Origin: Bryobacterales bacterium
GTDB taxonomy: Bacteria > Acidobacteriota > Terriglobia > Bryobacterales > Bryobacteraceae
Reading direction: 5' to 3'
NCBI GenBank assembly: GCA_003166865.1
Contig: PMUP01000041.1
Span: 98,916-162,915 of the forward strand
DNA length: 64,000 nucleotides
The first letter of the stretch is position 1. Every line of letters begins with the position of its first letter. Made by a program: the position numbers and the translations under genes. Below are positions 62,854-64,000 of the stretch, one piece after another. The notes under the pieces were generated by a model, which ran no database searches, was not told where the DNA came from, and saw only the letters and a list, made by a program, of their open reading frames with translations.

Positions 62854-63813
62854 TTGCTCGCGCTCTCGTCAATTCTGGTTTTCCTAACGACCTTCCTGGC
62901 GGCTGGCCTCGCGGTTCTCATCGGATGGTTCGCGCTGGAGCGCCTGGGGGCCGAGGCGTGGGCCGAAGACCTTTCCAAGCACCTTCTCGACGAGAGTCCG
63001 CCGTTGCTGAAAGACGACTCGTACAGCACCATATCGCCGTGGGCGCGCTTGCTCGAAAAGTCGGACTTCGTTCGAATTATGCACCGCCATTTGCAGCAGG
63101 CGGGGCTCACGTGGTCGGTGGGACGCGTCACGCTGCTCATGCTACTGGCAAGCAGCGTGGCGCTGGGGTTCGCGATGCAATTCGACTGGATTCCCGGTTG
63201 GGCGAATCTGCTGATCGCGGCGGCGGTGGCGGCCTTGCCTTACCTTTATATCCTGCGGTGCCGCGCCAAACGCTTCCGCAAGTTTGAAGAAAACTTTCCC
63301 GACGCGCTGGATTCGCTGGCGCGTTCGCTGCGCGCCGGGCATCCTTTTCCGGCCGCGATGGACATCGTGTCGGAGGAATGCGAACAGCCGGTTGCAGCCG
63401 AATTGCACCAGACCGCGATGGAGGGCAACTTGGGAACCTCCTGGGAGGCGGCACTCAACAATTTGGCTGAGCGCATGCCGCTGCTGGAAGTGAGCATGTT
63501 CGCATCCGCGGTGCAACTGCAAAACCGCACCGGCGGAAAGTTGAACGAAGTTCTGGGAACGCTGGCGGAAAATATGCGCGAGGCGGTGGGGCTGAAGGGT
63601 GAAGTCCGGGCTCTGGCCGCGCACGGCAAGCTCACCGGCGCGGTGCTGACGGTGCTTCCGATCATGATCTGCGCCGTCATGGCTTTCGTGAATCCTTCCT
63701 ATCTCACCGTTTTGATTTACTATCCCAACGGCAAGTACCTGATTGCCGCCGCGGTGGTTTGCCTGGTGCTGGCGCACTTTGTGATTCGCCGCATCGTGGA
63801 CATTGAGATATGA
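62854..63813 (+). CDS. tadB: Tad pilus inner-membrane protein TadB (GspF family)
   Basis: 319 residues starting with TTG 62854, one base after the cpaB stop. An N-terminal helix, a soluble segment, then a GspF domain (about 150-280) with FPDALDSLARSLRAGHPFPAAM, ELHQTAMEGNLGTSWEAAL, LAERMPLLEVSMFASAVQL and TGGKLNEVLGTLAENMRE, followed by two C-terminal helices. TadB forms the platform that transmits force from the TadA ATPase. The stop overlaps the tadC start by four bases. tadA/cpaF is not between cpaB and tadB as is common. Confidence 0.92.
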   Translation: MLALSSILVFLTTFLAAGLAVLIGWFALERLGAEAWAEDLSKHLLDESPPLLKDDSYSTISPWARLLEKSDFVRIMHRHLQQAGLTWSVGRVTLLMLLASSVALGFAMQFDWIPGWANLLIAAAVAALPYLYILRCRAKRFRKFEENFPDALDSLARSLRAGHPFPAAMDIVSEECEQPVAAELHQTAMEGNLGTSWEAALNNLAERMPLLEVSMFASAVQLQNRTGGKLNEVLGTLAENMREAVGLKGEVRALAAHGKLTGAVLTVLPIMICAVMAFVNPSYLTVLIYYPNGKYLIAAAVVCLVLAHFVIRRIVDIEI

Positions 63814-64000
63814 CCGAGATCTGGGACGGCGCGGGGCTCTTCGCCTTCGTTCTCACCGGAGTGGTGGTCGCGGGCTACGTGTACCAGCGGCTCACCGAGC
63901 ATCGCGGCGTGGAAGGCCCAGGCGAGCCGCCGGGCAATCGGGTTGTCAACTCGCCTTCCGCGGTGGCGAACCTGTTCCAGTCCATTGGCGAGAATTTTCC
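63810..64000 (+). CDS. tadC: Tad pilus inner-membrane protein TadC (N-terminal fragment; runs off the window)
   Basis: ATG 63810 overlaps the tadB stop by four bases (ATGA), and 63 codons are visible before the window ends. The peptide has one membrane helix (LFAFVLTGVVVAGYVYQRL) and a following soluble part, ending LFQSIGENF, similar to the region preceding the GspF domain of TadC. Identity rests mainly on position directly after tadB. Confidence 0.7.
   Translation, partial: MTEIWDGAGLFAFVLTGVVVAGYVYQRLTEHRGVEGPGEPPGNRVVNSPSAVANLFQSIGENF

Overview
This 64-kb, GC-rich window looks like chromosome from an Acidobacteriota bacterium, most likely of the Bryobacterales/Solibacteraceae type. That placement is inferred from four things. 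There is a secreted protein carrying the N-terminal domain typical of Solibacter (34780-36681). There is a serine/threonine kinase fused to TolB-like beta-propeller repeats. A compact hopanoid cluster sits beside ispH. Diderm lipid A/Kdo functions are combined with futalosine-route menaquinone genes. No rRNA, complete tRNA, CRISPR array or complete insertion sequence was seen. No gap without a gene exceeds 300 bases; the largest are about 185-220 bases (21135-21320, 57567-57783, 61307-61511).

Layout, 1-26 kb: a tightly overlapping coaD-aminotransferase-manA operon (minus) is followed by an old-yellow-enzyme gene and the remains of a toxin-antitoxin pair. Next come an NtrC-type response regulator and its histidine kinase, and then a six-domain S1 protein. 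An ECF sigma/anti-sigma/DUF4097/PDZ operon (7.8-11.4 kb) looks like an envelope-stress module. A FliA-type sigma factor, a 46-residue membrane protein and an isolated nuoB follow. A GH77 glucanotransferase then converges on an hrcA-grpE-dnaJ heat-shock operon with a clear housekeeping promoter. Accessory genes come next: an AlkZ-like winged-helix protein, two tandem AIM24 proteins, an AlbA_2 protein, a heptose kinase/nucleotidyltransferase pair, a second GH77 enzyme, and a HicB antitoxin with a hicA stump.

Layout, 26-45 kb: a minus-strand hopanoid operon runs ispH-shc-hpnA-hpnG-two MDR dehydrogenases-hpnC-hpnD. It makes isoprenoid precursor, squalene precursors, hopene and the first side-chain steps; hpnE and hpnH are not in the window. 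Then come the Solibacter-type secreted protein, a single-chain WaaA-LpxK fusion (Kdo transfer plus lipid A 4'-kinase), a cyclophilin, mqnE and a UbiA-type prenyltransferase, a DUF192 lipoprotein, a CGNR regulator divergent from an EamA exporter with a repeated GGTAAC motif between them, and larB.

Layout, 45-64 kb: a frameshifted aminotransferase next to kbl, an intact PIN/RHH toxin-antitoxin pair, a DnaC-like ATPase, the kinase-propeller receptor, an M2 (ACE-like) peptidase, two PilZ paralogues flanking rarA-trmH-ydcF, several small secreted proteins, a SPOR protein, a FecR-domain protein, and the start of a Tad pilus locus. In that locus CpaB carries a secretin-like C-terminus and is followed directly by tadB and tadC, where the window ends.

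The observations most worth following up are the CpaB-secretin composite, the WaaA-LpxK fusion, the sigma/HEAT-anti-sigma/DUF4097/PDZ module, and two toxin-antitoxin loci in which only the toxin has been truncated.
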